This document shows, one piece after another, positions 19,901 to 27,714 of a stretch of 64,000 nucleotides of DNA; positions within the stretch are counted from its first letter, which is position 1, and each line of letters begins with the position of its first letter. A program made the position numbers and the translations under genes. Location: contig NZ_CP063657.1 of NCBI RefSeq assembly GCF_015209745.1, forward strand, positions 2,604,001-2,668,000, written 5' to 3'. A model generated the notes under the pieces. That model did not search any database and was not told the origin of the DNA. It was given only the letters and a program-made list of their open reading frames with translations. Origin of the DNA: Lysobacter avium (GTDB lineage Bacteria > Pseudomonadota > Gammaproteobacteria > Xanthomonadales > Xanthomonadaceae).

Positions 19901-20353
19901 ATGATCAGCACCCCCGACTACCCCGCCCTGCTCGCCACCGCCGTCGCCGAAGCGCGCCAGGGCTTGGCCGAAGGCGGCATCCCGATCGGCGCCGCGCTGT
20001 ACCACGCCGACGGCCGCCTGCTGGGCTGCGGCCACAACCGCCGCGTGCAGGACGGCGACCCGTCCAGCCACGGCGAGACGGACGCGTTTCGCAAGGCCGG
20101 ACGCCAGCGCAATTACCGCGACACCATCATGGTCACGACCCTGGCGCCGTGCTGGTACTGCAGCGGCCTGATCCGGCAGTTCAATATCGGCACCGTGGTG
20201 GTTGGGGAATCGGAAACGTTCCGCGGCGGGATCGACTGGTTGCGGGAAAACGGCACGAAAGTCATCGATCTGGCGGATAGGAATTGCATGGAGATGATGC
20301 AGCGCTATATTGCGGCTAATCCTGAGGTTTGGGATGAGGATATTGGGGAGTGA
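19901..20353 (+). CDS. Cytosine deaminase of the small, fungal (Fcy1-like) type
   Basis: A 150-residue zinc deaminase of the CDA fold. The HGE motif is at 57-59 (SSHGETDAF) and PCWYC at 83-87 supplies the two cysteine ligands. It resembles yeast cytosine deaminase along its length: [11 protein letters not shown] near the active site, [11 protein letters not shown], and a C-terminus [10 protein letters not shown] that mirrors the yeast Trp/Asp substrate-closing tail. It is therefore likelier a cytosine or related nucleobase deaminase than TadA, which has PC-x2-C but a different C-terminus. It is divergent from ubiE, with about 100 bp between them. Confidence 0.85.
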   Translation: MISTPDYPALLATAVAEARQGLAEGGIPIGAALYHADGRLLGCGHNRRVQDGDPSSHGETDAFRKAGRQRNYRDTIMVTTLAPCWYCSGLIRQFNIGTVVVGESETFRGGIDWLRENGTKVIDLADRNCMEMMQRYIAANPEVWDEDIGE

Positions 20354-20519
20354 GAGGACGTTTTCTACCCGAAACAGACGGCACTTTGTCTGAGACGGAT
20401 TGATTAGGGTGAGGGGGCTCCCGCACATTGCGCCGGGTAACTGGAAATAGACACAAGGAATAGGCACCCATTTGGCGCCTGACAGGTGTTGAACACAGCT
20501 TTGGGAGTAGGTCGCGGAC

Positions 20520-20792
20520 ATGGATAAGACGCAAGCTGATGCGATTGCTCAGGCGATACTCGATCCTGAGCCACTTGCAAAAGAAGAATCCCGTCGGAAG
20601 CGAGCCCGTCAAGCGGAGAAGGTTGCAAGCCAAAGGCGGCAAGCTAAATTCGTCCTCGCAGGGTACGCGTTGGGTGCCGCAAGCGGCTACTTTATCTCCG
20701 GAAGAGTTGGCTCTTTTGGGCTATTGGGCGCGTTAGTTGGCATATTACTCAGCATCGTATTGAAGCGGTTCCATGAAAGCGCCGCTGTCTAG
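20520..20792 (+). CDS. Small hypothetical membrane protein
   Basis: A 90-residue protein. The first 45 residues are hydrophilic and strongly basic (SRRKRARQAEKVASQRRQAK), followed by two Gly/Leu-rich hydrophobic segments (FVLAGYALGAASGYFISG and FGLLGALVGILLSIVLKRF). It is likely an inner-membrane hairpin with a cytoplasmic basic N-terminus. The local base composition is less GC-rich than the surrounding genes. No family is recognised. It is grouped with another small membrane ORF 125 bp downstream. Confidence 0.55.
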   Translation: MDKTQADAIAQAILDPEPLAKEESRRKRARQAEKVASQRRQAKFVLAGYALGAASGYFISGRVGSFGLLGALVGILLSIVLKRFHESAAV

Positions 20793-20917
20793 CTGGTCGC
20801 TCAGGCCCAGCTCGCGAAGTTTCATTTCCAAACAGATTCATGGTCCGGTTTCGATCAACAGCCGGCCAACTCGCTTGGGGGGCGGCCTAACTACGGTGTT
20901 AGAGGGACAACGTAACC

Positions 20918-21145
20918 ATGTTGCAAAAAGCGTTTGGAATACTGGGATGCTTGCTCGGTCTAGGGCTGGCCTTTTCGCACGGCGGCCTAATGGGTGTCGG
21001 CATCATCGCTCTTTCGCTCGCTGTGTTTAATGGTCTCGCGCACGATGCCTGGATGAGTTTTGACATGAGCGGAGACGATGACTTTGGAGACGGATCAGAC
21101 GGTGCTGACGGTGGTGGAGGAGATGGCGGAGGCGGCGGTGACTAG
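20918..21145 (+). CDS. Small membrane protein with an Asp/Gly-only tail
   Basis: A 75-residue protein with one or two hydrophobic segments (FGILGCLLGLGLAFS, LMGVGIIALSLAVF). Its last about 25 residues are almost entirely Asp and Gly (DMSGDDDFGDGSDGADGG and onward). The tail is highly acidic and presumably disordered. It starts at an ATG that follows GAGGGACAACGTAACC. I recognise no family. The lower GC of this stretch suggests it and the preceding small gene may be accessory. Confidence 0.5.
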   Translation: MLQKAFGILGCLLGLGLAFSHGGLMGVGIIALSLAVFNGLAHDAWMSFDMSGDDDFGDGSDGADGGGGDGGGGGD

Positions 21146-21373
21146 CGGCAGGCCCCTAAGAACTCGTTCAAGTTGAAACGGTAGTTCTTTCCGTCCAGTG
21201 GACCGGCGCCACGGCGGCTTCTGACCCCTGATACCTCAGCAGCGAGGCTTTTTTTGCTCAACGTCGGCGCCGGGTGCTCGGCGAGTGGGGTTCATAGTTG
21301 CCCGCAAGGGCGTGCAGCGGCTGCCGCTATCTATCGAACGTAGAATTGCTCTCTCCCCCCGCGGACATTTCCG

Positions 21374-21775
21374 ATGATCAAACGGGTAGGCGGCGTCGCG
21401 GTCCAACCCAACCACCGGGCGTCCTGCCATTGCGGCGCGGTCGAGCTGGAGCTCGACCTCGCACACGGTATCGTCGATCCCCGTCGCTGCGACTGCTCCG
21501 TCTGCAGGCGCAAGGGCGCGATCGTTGCCTCGGTTGCCTTGGACGGGTTGCGTGTCACGCAGGGATCGGAGCAGCTGACGCTCTACCAGTTCAACACCCA
21601 TACGGCGAAGCACTACTTCTGCCGGACCTGCGGCATCTACACGCATCACCAGCGCCGGTCCGATCCAACGCAGTACGGCTACAACGTCGGCTGCCTGGAG
21701 GGCATCAACCCGTTTGATCTGCCCGGCGTGGAGACCGAAGATGGTGTCCACCATCCGGCAGACCGATTTGACTAG
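21374..21775 (+). CDS. GFA / CENP-V family zinc-binding protein
   Basis: A 133-residue protein of the glutathione-dependent formaldehyde-activating (GFA)/CENP-V fold. Zinc-binding cysteines are all present: Cys18 and Cys20 (SCHCGAVELE), Cys39, Cys41 and Cys44 (RCDCSVCRR), Cys83 and Cys86 (YFCRTCGIYTHH). The family name overstates what is known, and many members have no proven activity. Its 3' end overlaps the proposed fabR start by 35 bp, so the two are likely co-transcribed. Confidence 0.9.
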   Translation: MIKRVGGVAVQPNHRASCHCGAVELELDLAHGIVDPRRCDCSVCRRKGAIVASVALDGLRVTQGSEQLTLYQFNTHTAKHYFCRTCGIYTHHQRRSDPTQYGYNVGCLEGINPFDLPGVETEDGVHHPADRFD

Positions 21776-22415
21776 CGAAATCCCGCTCCCGACCGCCCCC
21801 GCCGGCGACGCCCGTCGCCGACCGATCACGCGTGAAGACCTGATCGAGGCGGCGCTGGCGATCCTCGGGCCCAACCGCAGCGTCTCCACGCTCGGCCTGC
21901 GCGAGGTGGCGCGCGAGGCGAAGATCGCGCCTAACAGTTTCTACCGGCATTTCCGCGACATCGACGAGCTGGCCGTGGTGCTGATCGAGCGTGCGGGCAC
22001 GTCCTTGCGCGCCATCATCGGGCGGGCGCGCAACCGTGCAGATCCCAACGGCGGCGTGGTGCGCAGTTCGGTGGAGGCGTTCTTCGAGCAACTGCGGGCG
22101 GACGACAAGCTGCTGCACCTCTTGCTACGCGAGGGCCTGGTGGGCTCGGATGCGTACAAGGAGGCAGTCGACCGGCAGTTGCGCTTCTTCGAGGAAGAGC
22201 TGCGGGTGGACCTGATCCGGCTATCCAAGCTCAACCGTGTGCCGATGCACGAGCCGGCCCTGGTGGCCCGGGCAATCACGCGGCTGGTGTTTGCCGTCGG
22301 TGGCAGCGCGATGGACCTGCCGCCGGAGCGCTACCCGCAGCAGATCGACGAGCTCACCACCATGGTGCGGATGATCGTCAATGGTGCCCAGGCGACGAAC
22401 CTGGCGGGCAGATAA
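21741..22415 (+). CDS. fabR: TetR-family regulator FabR (unsaturated fatty acid synthesis)
   Basis: A 224-residue repressor. The N-terminal TetR helix-turn-helix reads STLGLREVAREAKIAPNSFYRHFRDIDEL. The C-terminal half carries FabR-type blocks (LRADDKLLHLLLREGLVGSDAY, FFEEELRVDLIRL, ITRLVFAVGGSAMDL). In Escherichia coli FabR represses fabA/fabB according to the acyl-CoA/ACP pool. The start lies inside the GFA gene. An in-frame codon nine residues upstream is possible, but MVSTIRQTD fits better. The target genes are not in the window. Confidence 0.88.
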   Translation: MVSTIRQTDLTSEIPLPTAPAGDARRRPITREDLIEAALAILGPNRSVSTLGLREVAREAKIAPNSFYRHFRDIDELAVVLIERAGTSLRAIIGRARNRADPNGGVVRSSVEAFFEQLRADDKLLHLLLREGLVGSDAYKEAVDRQLRFFEEELRVDLIRLSKLNRVPMHEPALVARAITRLVFAVGGSAMDLPPERYPQQIDELTTMVRMIVNGAQATNLAGR

Positions 22416-22418
22416 CGG

Positions 22419-22961
22419 TCAGCGCAACAGCTCGGCGCGCTCGCGGCGAAGGCTGCGGATCCTTCGCAGCATCTGCCAGGTGCGCACGCCCAGATAGGGC
22501 AGATACAAGGCGCCTGCCAGCACGGTGCCGCTCTGCACCTTCTCAAGATGGATGCTCGGAATCAGCACCCACGCAAAGGCGACCATCACCAGCGCGATGG
22601 GCACGCCGGCCCAGTGCGTCGCCAGGATGAAGCGGGCGCGGCCAATCTCGGCGTCGATCAACCCCACCAGTCCGCGCTCGGGCGAGCCGAACAGGCGATA
22701 GCGCCGACGCAGCACGAGGTAGATCCCCTGGCAAGCGACCAACAGCACGCCGGCGACCACCAGCCAGCGGCGCATGCCGGGATCATCCACCCACGCCCAC
22801 CCGATCATCGCCAGGGCAAGCGCGAACGCACCCAGCTCGCCAATCAGCCCAAGGTGCGTGCGGCGCGCATGGCGACGCAGCCGTTGCTGCAGGACTGCCG
22901 GATCGCCCACGCTCATCGAGTCCCATTGCGCGGCGAGCGCGTCCCATTCCTGATTGCTCAT
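22419..22961 (-). CDS. Membrane protein partnered with a sigma factor (candidate anti-sigma factor)
   Basis: A 180-residue protein with a cytoplasmic N-terminus (MSNQEWDALAAQWDSM, then an Arg-rich helix RLRRHARRTH), two adjacent hydrophobic helices (LGLIGELGAFALALAMIGWA and WLVVAGVLLVACQGIYLVL), a basic loop, and two more near residues 120-165. Its ATG overlaps the stop of the sigma factor gene by four bases. That coupling and topology suggest it holds the sigma factor inactive at the membrane. It lacks the HxxxCxxC zinc motif of ZAS anti-sigmas, so the role is inferred from context only. Confidence 0.7.
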   Translation of the reverse strand: MSNQEWDALAAQWDSMSVGDPAVLQQRLRRHARRTHLGLIGELGAFALALAMIGWAWVDDPGMRRWLVVAGVLLVACQGIYLVLRRRYRLFGSPERGLVGLIDAEIGRARFILATHWAGVPIALVMVAFAWVLIPSIHLEKVQSGTVLAGALYLPYLGVRTWQMLRRIRSLRRERAELLR

Positions 22962-23527
22962 TTCGCGGCCTCCAGAAGCGTGCGCAGATGCTGTCGCGCC
23001 CGCGACAGGCGTTGATCGACGGTGTTGCCGGGCATGCCGAGGATCTCGGCGATCTCGCGATTGCTGAAGCCCTCCAGCACCAGCAGCACGCACTCGCGCT
23101 GGCCGACCGGCAGGTTGCGCACTGCCTGCAGCAAGTGCTGGCGGCGCTGCGATTGGCCGGCGTGCTCGTCGGGACGCGGGTCGTGGCTCTCAAAGCTGTC
23201 GTCGATGGCGTCCCCGTCGAAGCGGTTGGAGCGCTTGCGCACGTGATCCAGCGCAGCGAACTGCGCGGTACGCGCGACGAAGGCCTTCAGCGGGCCGTCG
23301 CCACGGAAGGCGGGAAGCGCCTTCCACACCGCCACCGACATCTCCTGGGCAAGGTCATCGCGCGCCGCGTTGGTGCGTGTGTAACCCGAGGCGATGCGGA
23401 ACAGCATCGCGCCGTGCTCGCGCAGCACCGCATCGATATCGGTCACCGGCCGGGCCCGACTCATTCTGTCGCGCCCTGCCCGTGCGCCGCTGTTTGCGAG
23501 CTCCATGCACGCCTCGTTTGCATCCAC
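22958..23527 (-). CDS. ECF-like RNA polymerase sigma factor
   Basis: A 189-residue sigma-70-family protein with region 2 (MLFRIASGYTRTNAARDDLAQEMSV, then WKALPAFRGDGPLKAFVARTA) and region 4 (LPVGQRECVLLVLEGFSNRE, IAEILGMPGNTVDQRLSRARQ). There is no region 3, so it is of extracytoplasmic-function type. Alternative starts lie at residues 8 and 22; MSRARPVTDIDAVL (23464) is just upstream of the conserved part. It is translationally coupled to the downstream membrane protein, the usual sigma/anti-sigma order. I could not identify a repeated promoter motif that would reveal its regulon. Confidence 0.9.
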   Translation of the reverse strand: MDANEACMELANSGARAGRDRMSRARPVTDIDAVLREHGAMLFRIASGYTRTNAARDDLAQEMSVAVWKALPAFRGDGPLKAFVARTAQFAALDHVRKRSNRFDGDAIDDSFESHDPRPDEHAGQSQRRQHLLQAVRNLPVGQRECVLLVLEGFSNREIAEILGMPGNTVDQRLSRARQHLRTLLEAAK

Positions 23528-23630
23528 ATAGCCTTGTTAGACGTGGGCGTCGCAGGAAACCTGACAAGTCCGTCGCGGGAGCCCACGCGCGAACGCGCCA
23601 TCAACTCGTGAACGTGCGCGTCTCCCCAGG

Positions 23631-23656
23631 AAAAAGCCCGCCGGTTGGCGGGCTTT
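23631..23656 (-). terminator. Intrinsic terminator after hslU
   Basis: A 10-bp stem (23633-23642 with 23647-23656) with a 4-nt loop, followed on the minus strand by a run of five T. It lies about 12 bp past the hslU stop and ends the hslVU transcript. Confidence 0.85.
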
Positions 23657-23668
23657 CGGTCCAGCGAT

Positions 23669-25051
23669 TTAGAGGATGTAGCGGCTCAGATCCGGATCCT
23701 TCACCAGCTCGCCGAGGTTGGCATCGACGTAGTTGCGGTCGATGGTGATCGCCTGGCCGTCGCGATCCGGCGCCTCGTAGCTGAGGGTATCCAGCAGGCG
23801 CTCCAGCACGGTGTGCAGGCGGCGGGCACCGATGTTTTCCTGGCGTTCGTTGACCAGCGCGGCGATCTCGGCGATGCGCTCGATGGCATCGTCGGTAAAC
23901 GCCAGGCTGACGCCTTCGGTCTTCATCAGCTCGATGTACTGGACGGTCAGGGCCGCCTTGGGCTCGGTCAGGATGCGGATGAAGTCGCCCTTGGTCAGCG
24001 CCGACAGCTCGACCCGGATCGGGAAGCGGCCCTGCAGTTCCGGGATCAGGTCCGATGGCTTGGCCATGTGGAACGCGCCCGAGGCGATGAAGAGGATGTG
24101 GTCGGTCTTCACCGAGCCGTATTTGGTGCTGACGGTCGAGCCTTCCACCAGCGGCAGCAGGTCGCGCTGCACGCCTTCGCGGCTGACATCGCCGCCACCC
24201 ACATTCTCTCCGCGCTTGGCAACCTTGTCGATCTCGTCCAGGAACACGATGCCGTGTTGCTCGCAGGCCTCGATCGCGGCTTCGCGGACCTCGTCCTCGT
24301 TGACGAGCTTGCCGGCCTCCTCTTCGATCAGCAGTGGGCGCGCGGTCTTGATGGTCATGGTCTTGGTGTTGGTCTTGCTGCTGCCCAGCTGGGAGAACAT
24401 CTGCCGCAGCTGCTGGCCCATCTCCTCCATGCCCGGCGGCGCCATGATGTCCACGCCGCTGACGTTGACCGCGGTCTCGATATCGATCTGGCGCTCGTCC
24501 AGCTCGCCGGCGCGCAGCTGGCGACGCAGCTTGATGCGTGTCTCGGACTCCTGCGCCGACGGCTCCTCGGCCGCCGCCTTGGGATCGAAACCGATACCGC
24601 CGCCCAGCCCCTTGGTGCGCCTGGGCAGGAGCGCATCGAGGATGCGGTCCTCGGCGCGCTCTTCGGCCTCGGTGCGGACCTTCTGCTTGGCCTGCTCGCG
24701 ATACAGCTTGACCGCGGTATCGGCCAGGTCGCGGATGATCTGCTCCACGTCCTTGCCCACGTAGCCGACCTCGGTGAAGCGCGTCGCCTCGACCTTCACG
24801 AACGGCGCGTTGGCCAGGGTCGCCAGGCGCCGCGCGATCTCGGTCTTGCCCACGCCGGTCGGGCCGATCATCAGGATGTTCTTGGGCATGACCTCGTTGC
24901 GCAGGTCGTCGGCGAGCATGCTGCGACGCCAGCGGTTGCGCAGCGCGATGGCCACGGCGCGCTTGGCGTCCTGCTGGCCGATGATGTGGGTATCGAGCGA
25001 CTGTACGATCTCGCGCGGCGTCATCGTCGCGCTGGTGTGGTTGAACTTCAT
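23669..25051 (-). CDS. hslU: ATP-dependent protease ATPase subunit HslU (ClpY)
   Basis: A 460-residue AAA+ unfoldase that feeds substrates to HslV. Walker A GPTGVGKT is at 63-70 and Walker B ([12 protein letters not shown]) follows the intermediate I-domain (about 110-240), which here has an expanded acidic/Glu-rich part. The pore-loop GYVGKDVE block is present. The C-terminus LSRYIL matches the tail that inserts into HslV. It starts two bases after hslV stops. Confidence 0.98.
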   Translation of the reverse strand: MKFNHTSATMTPREIVQSLDTHIIGQQDAKRAVAIALRNRWRRSMLADDLRNEVMPKNILMIGPTGVGKTEIARRLATLANAPFVKVEATRFTEVGYVGKDVEQIIRDLADTAVKLYREQAKQKVRTEAEERAEDRILDALLPRRTKGLGGGIGFDPKAAAEEPSAQESETRIKLRRQLRAGELDERQIDIETAVNVSGVDIMAPPGMEEMGQQLRQMFSQLGSSKTNTKTMTIKTARPLLIEEEAGKLVNEDEVREAAIEACEQHGIVFLDEIDKVAKRGENVGGGDVSREGVQRDLLPLVEGSTVSTKYGSVKTDHILFIASGAFHMAKPSDLIPELQGRFPIRVELSALTKGDFIRILTEPKAALTVQYIELMKTEGVSLAFTDDAIERIAEIAALVNERQENIGARRLHTVLERLLDTLSYEAPDRDGQAITIDRNYVDANLGELVKDPDLSRYIL

Positions 25052-25053
25052 GC

Positions 25054-25605
25054 TTACAGCTCCTCAACCACGACGTTGCGGTTGGTGTAGATGCACACGT
25101 CGCCGGCGATGTTGATCGCCTCGGTGGCGATGGTGCGGGCGTCCAGTTCGGTGTGGGCGTACAGCGCGCGGGCGGCGGACAGGGCGTACATGCCGCCCGA
25201 GCCGATGGCGATGATGCCGTCGTCGGGCTCGATGACGTCGCCGGTACCGCTGATGATCAGGGAGGTTTCCTTGTCGGCCACCGCGAGCAGCGCCTCGAGC
25301 TTCCCGAAGCGGCGCTCGGTGCGCCAGTCCTTGGCCATCTCGACGGCGGCGCGGGTCAGCTGGCCGTGTTTCTCGAGCTTCGCTTCGAAGACTTCAAACA
25401 GGGTGAACGCATCGGCGGCGGCGCCGGCGAACCCGGCGATGACCTGCTCGTCGCGGCCGAGGCGGCGGATCTTGCGGGCGTTGGACTTCATCACCGTGTT
25501 GCCCAGGGTGACCTGGCCGTCACCGGCGATGGCGACGCGGCCGTTGCGGCGCACCGAGACAATGGTGGTGGCGTGGAAGACGGTGGGGTTCTGGCTGGGA
25601 TCCAT
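25054..25605 (-). CDS. hslV: ATP-dependent protease subunit HslV, with propeptide
   Basis: A 183-residue N-terminal-threonine peptidase. The catalytic sequence [16 protein letters not shown] begins at residue 13, after [12 protein letters not shown]. So here the active-site threonine must be exposed by removal of a short propeptide, whereas in Escherichia coli only the initiator Met is lost. The rest ([37 protein letters not shown]) is standard. The frame is open upstream, but that region is the C element of the intergenic repeats. It is co-transcribed with hslU. Confidence 0.97.
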   Translation of the reverse strand: MDPSQNPTVFHATTIVSVRRNGRVAIAGDGQVTLGNTVMKSNARKIRRLGRDEQVIAGFAGAAADAFTLFEVFEAKLEKHGQLTRAAVEMAKDWRTERRFGKLEALLAVADKETSLIISGTGDVIEPDDGIIAIGSGGMYALSAARALYAHTELDARTIATEAINIAGDVCIYTNRNVVVEEL

Positions 25606-25689
25606 GTGGGCTCCGTGGTCGAACCTCATGGATGGGGGTCGCGCGGCGCTGTTCAAGCGCTGCGGGCTGAATGGTGGGGATGCGCGGGG

Positions 25690-25758
25690 GCGGCTGCCGG
25701 GTACCGTTTCCAGTCGCTCCACGAAATTCGCTTTGTGGAAACGGCACCCGGCAGCCGC
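25690..25758 (-). repeat. Structured intergenic repeat, family 2, copy C
   Basis: A 23-bp inverted repeat (25690-25712 with 25736-25758, 22 of 23 paired) surrounds a 23-nt loop. On the minus strand the loop contains AAGCGAATTTCGTGGAGCG. The loop is 21 of 23 identical to the loop of copy D, while the arms are unrelated. It lies about 85 bp upstream of hslV and may be part of its leader. Confidence 0.82.
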
Positions 25759-26020
25759 TCTCGGAGGCCACGGTGATCTGGTGGGGCAAGCAAGAGCACG
25801 GCGCGCAAGCGTGTATCTCTTCGGTGACAAATAGCGCCACGTGCTCGACGACTCACAACCCACGTTTTGCGACGAGGCAAGATGCGATGTGCAATGCGAT
25901 TACCTAGGATGCGGCGCACTCCAACAACCCGCGGTCATCGGCGCCTGCCAAAGCCAGACGCGAGTGAACGCGAACGCAGGAAGCAAGGCCGCTCGCCCCC
26001 AAGTCACGGCGTAAACCGTT

Positions 26021-26093
26021 GGGCGGGGCGCGGGATCCGGTTCAACCAAGCGAATATCGTGGAGCGACTTGAACCGGGTCCCGCGCCCCGCCC
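26021..26093 (+). repeat. Structured intergenic repeat, family 2, copy D
   Basis: A 25-bp inverted repeat (26021-26045 with 26069-26093, 24 of 25 paired) surrounds a 23-nt loop containing AAGCGAATATCGTGGAGCG on the plus strand. It lies in opposite orientation to copy C and just beyond the xerC stop codon. Together C and D occupy the 512-bp hslV-xerC gap, which otherwise shows no gene. Confidence 0.82.
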
Positions 26094-26117
26094 GCTCGTG
26101 CTTTAAACCCAACCCCC

Positions 26118-27050
26118 TCAATCTTTCGAAGGCGGTCTCCGTTTGGCACGAGGGTGAGCCGCGTCGTACACCGTCGCCAGGTGCTGGAAGTCGAGGTGGG
26201 TGTAGATCTGCGTGGTGGCGATGTCCGCGTGGCCAAGCAGCTCCTGCACGCCGCGCAGGTCGCCGGAGGACTCCAGGATGTGGCTGGCGAAGCTGTGGCG
26301 GAGCAGGTGCGGGTGGACGGCTTTGGTCAGGCCCTGGCGCTGGGCCAGTTGGCGTAGCCGGTATTGCACCGCGCGCGGGGTAATCGGGCCGTTGCGGCCG
26401 GGGAAGACCGGGCTGTCATTGCCGGCGCCGGTCGAGCCGCGCCACTCGGCCAAGGCGGCGCGGGCGTAGGACCCCAGCGGCACGCTGCGTTGGCGGCTGC
26501 CCTTGCCGAGCACGGTCACCAAGCCGTCGTCGAGTTCCAGGTCGCGCCAATGCAGGGCGCACAGCTCCGACAGGCGCAGGCCGGAGGAATAGAACAGCTC
26601 CAGCAGGGCGCGGTCGCGCAGGCCGAGCGGCGCGTCGGTGGGGATCTCGACCAGCACTTTGACCTCGTCGGCGTCCAGGACCTGCGGCAGCTTCCGCGGC
26701 GCGCGCGGGGCGCGGATGGCGGCGGCGGGGCTGGCGGTGATGCGGCCGTGGCGCAGGAGCCACGCGTAGAAGCTGCGGCAGGCGGACAAGCGGCGCTGCA
26801 GGCTCTTGGGCGCGAGTCCGCGGCGGTGTTGGTCGGCGATAAAGCTGCGCAGGGAGTCGGCCTCCAGCCCGACCAGGTCGAGTGCCTGCCCGGCGGCCCA
26901 CTGCGCCAGCGCGGTCAGGTCGCGGCGGTAGGCATCCAGCGTATGCGCGGAGACTGCACGTTCAACCTGCAGATGGTCCAGGAACTGGGCGACCGCGGGA
27001 TCAAGCGGCGCAGCCGGCGCAGCCGCCGGAGCACCGGAATCAGCGGGCAT
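26118..27050 (-). CDS. xerC: Tyrosine recombinase XerC
   Basis: A 310-residue site-specific recombinase that resolves chromosome dimers at dif together with XerD. Catalytic residues are all visible: Arg159 (SSGLRLSELC), Lys184 (LGKGSRQR), His248 and Arg251 (HPHLLRHSFA), His274 (LLGHADI) and the nucleophile Tyr283 (TQIYTHLD). The N-terminal SAM-like DNA-binding domain spans about 15-105, preceded by an Ala/Pro-rich lead. It overlaps the DUF484 gene by 11 bp in the conserved dapF-DUF484-xerC order. The alternative XerD is less likely given this context. Confidence 0.95.
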   Translation of the reverse strand: MPADSGAPAAAPAAPLDPAVAQFLDHLQVERAVSAHTLDAYRRDLTALAQWAAGQALDLVGLEADSLRSFIADQHRRGLAPKSLQRRLSACRSFYAWLLRHGRITASPAAAIRAPRAPRKLPQVLDADEVKVLVEIPTDAPLGLRDRALLELFYSSGLRLSELCALHWRDLELDDGLVTVLGKGSRQRSVPLGSYARAALAEWRGSTGAGNDSPVFPGRNGPITPRAVQYRLRQLAQRQGLTKAVHPHLLRHSFASHILESSGDLRGVQELLGHADIATTQIYTHLDFQHLATVYDAAHPRAKRRPPSKD

Positions 27051-27714
27051 ACCTCGCCAGCGCTGTTTCCAGCGCCTCGCCCATCATCTGCAGGAACAGC
27101 GTGCCCATGCCCGGAAAGAACCGGTTGGGATCGCGGCTGCCCACCGCTACCAGGCCCAGCGCGGGCAGCGGCAGCAATGCGGTCGACTGCACCTGGTCGG
27201 CGTTGTCGCCGTAGAGCAGCGCGTGCTTTTCCGGCTGCAGGCGGCCGCATAGGGGCTCGCCGTCGGCCAGGCAATCGCGGAACGGCTGCAGGCGCGCGTC
27301 GTCGCGCTTGACCACCTGCAGCCACTCGTTCTCGTCCAGACCGTCGATGGGCTCGAACAGGACCAGTTGCACCAGGTCGCCGTTGAAGTCCTCCGCCAGC
27401 GTCGCCGCCATTGCGCGCACGGTGTCGGCCGCGGTGTCCTGGCGCATCAGGGCCAAGGCCAGCTGATGGGTCCGCACCGCCAGCCGCTCGTTTTCCTCGG
27501 CGTTGGCGAACAGCTCGCGCAGGCGCTTGGACAGTTCCCGATTCTTGTCGCGCAGCACCTCCAGCTGGTAGCTGGCCAGCGAGGCGGCCGAGCCCTCCTC
27601 GCGCGGGACCACCAGGCTGACCGACAGGTCGGGGAACTGCTGCAGGAAGGTTGGATGGCGGCGCAGCCAGGCGGCGACCTCGTGCGCACCCAGGGTTTCG
27701 GTGGTCTCGCTCAT
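27040..27714 (-). CDS. DUF484 family protein (YigA-like)
   Basis: A 224-residue protein of the DUF484 family, which has a GAF-like fold. The typical N-terminus is [21 protein letters not shown], followed by a coiled-coil-like segment ([22 protein letters not shown]) and the domain with [24 protein letters not shown]. An in-frame ATG three codons further upstream is possible. The same dapF-yigA-xerC order occurs in enterobacteria. Function is unknown. It overlaps both neighbours, so the three proteins are probably made in a fixed ratio. Confidence 0.92.
   Translation of the reverse strand: MSETTETLGAHEVAAWLRRHPTFLQQFPDLSVSLVVPREEGSAASLASYQLEVLRDKNRELSKRLRELFANAEENERLAVRTHQLALALMRQDTAADTVRAMAATLAEDFNGDLVQLVLFEPIDGLDENEWLQVVKRDDARLQPFRDCLADGEPLCGRLQPEKHALLYGDNADQVQSTALLPLPALGLVAVGSRDPNRFFPGMGTLFLQMMGEALETALARYAR

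Noticed and set aside
16618..20280. A 1220-codon plus-strand open frame across the repeat region, the M1 peptidase and ubiE
   Set aside because: It lies antisense to two genes with intact catalytic motifs. Its composition is that of a high-GC shadow frame, with no domain visible.
25690..26093. Reading the family 2 hairpins as intrinsic terminators of hslV or xerC
   Set aside because: The stems are far longer than terminators, no T-run follows either arm, and the loops are conserved between copies with unrelated stems.
26118..27050. An integrase of a mobile element
   Set aside because: The tyrosine recombinase sits in the conserved dapF-DUF484-xerC order, has XerC length and is surrounded by housekeeping genes. 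No att-like duplication was seen.
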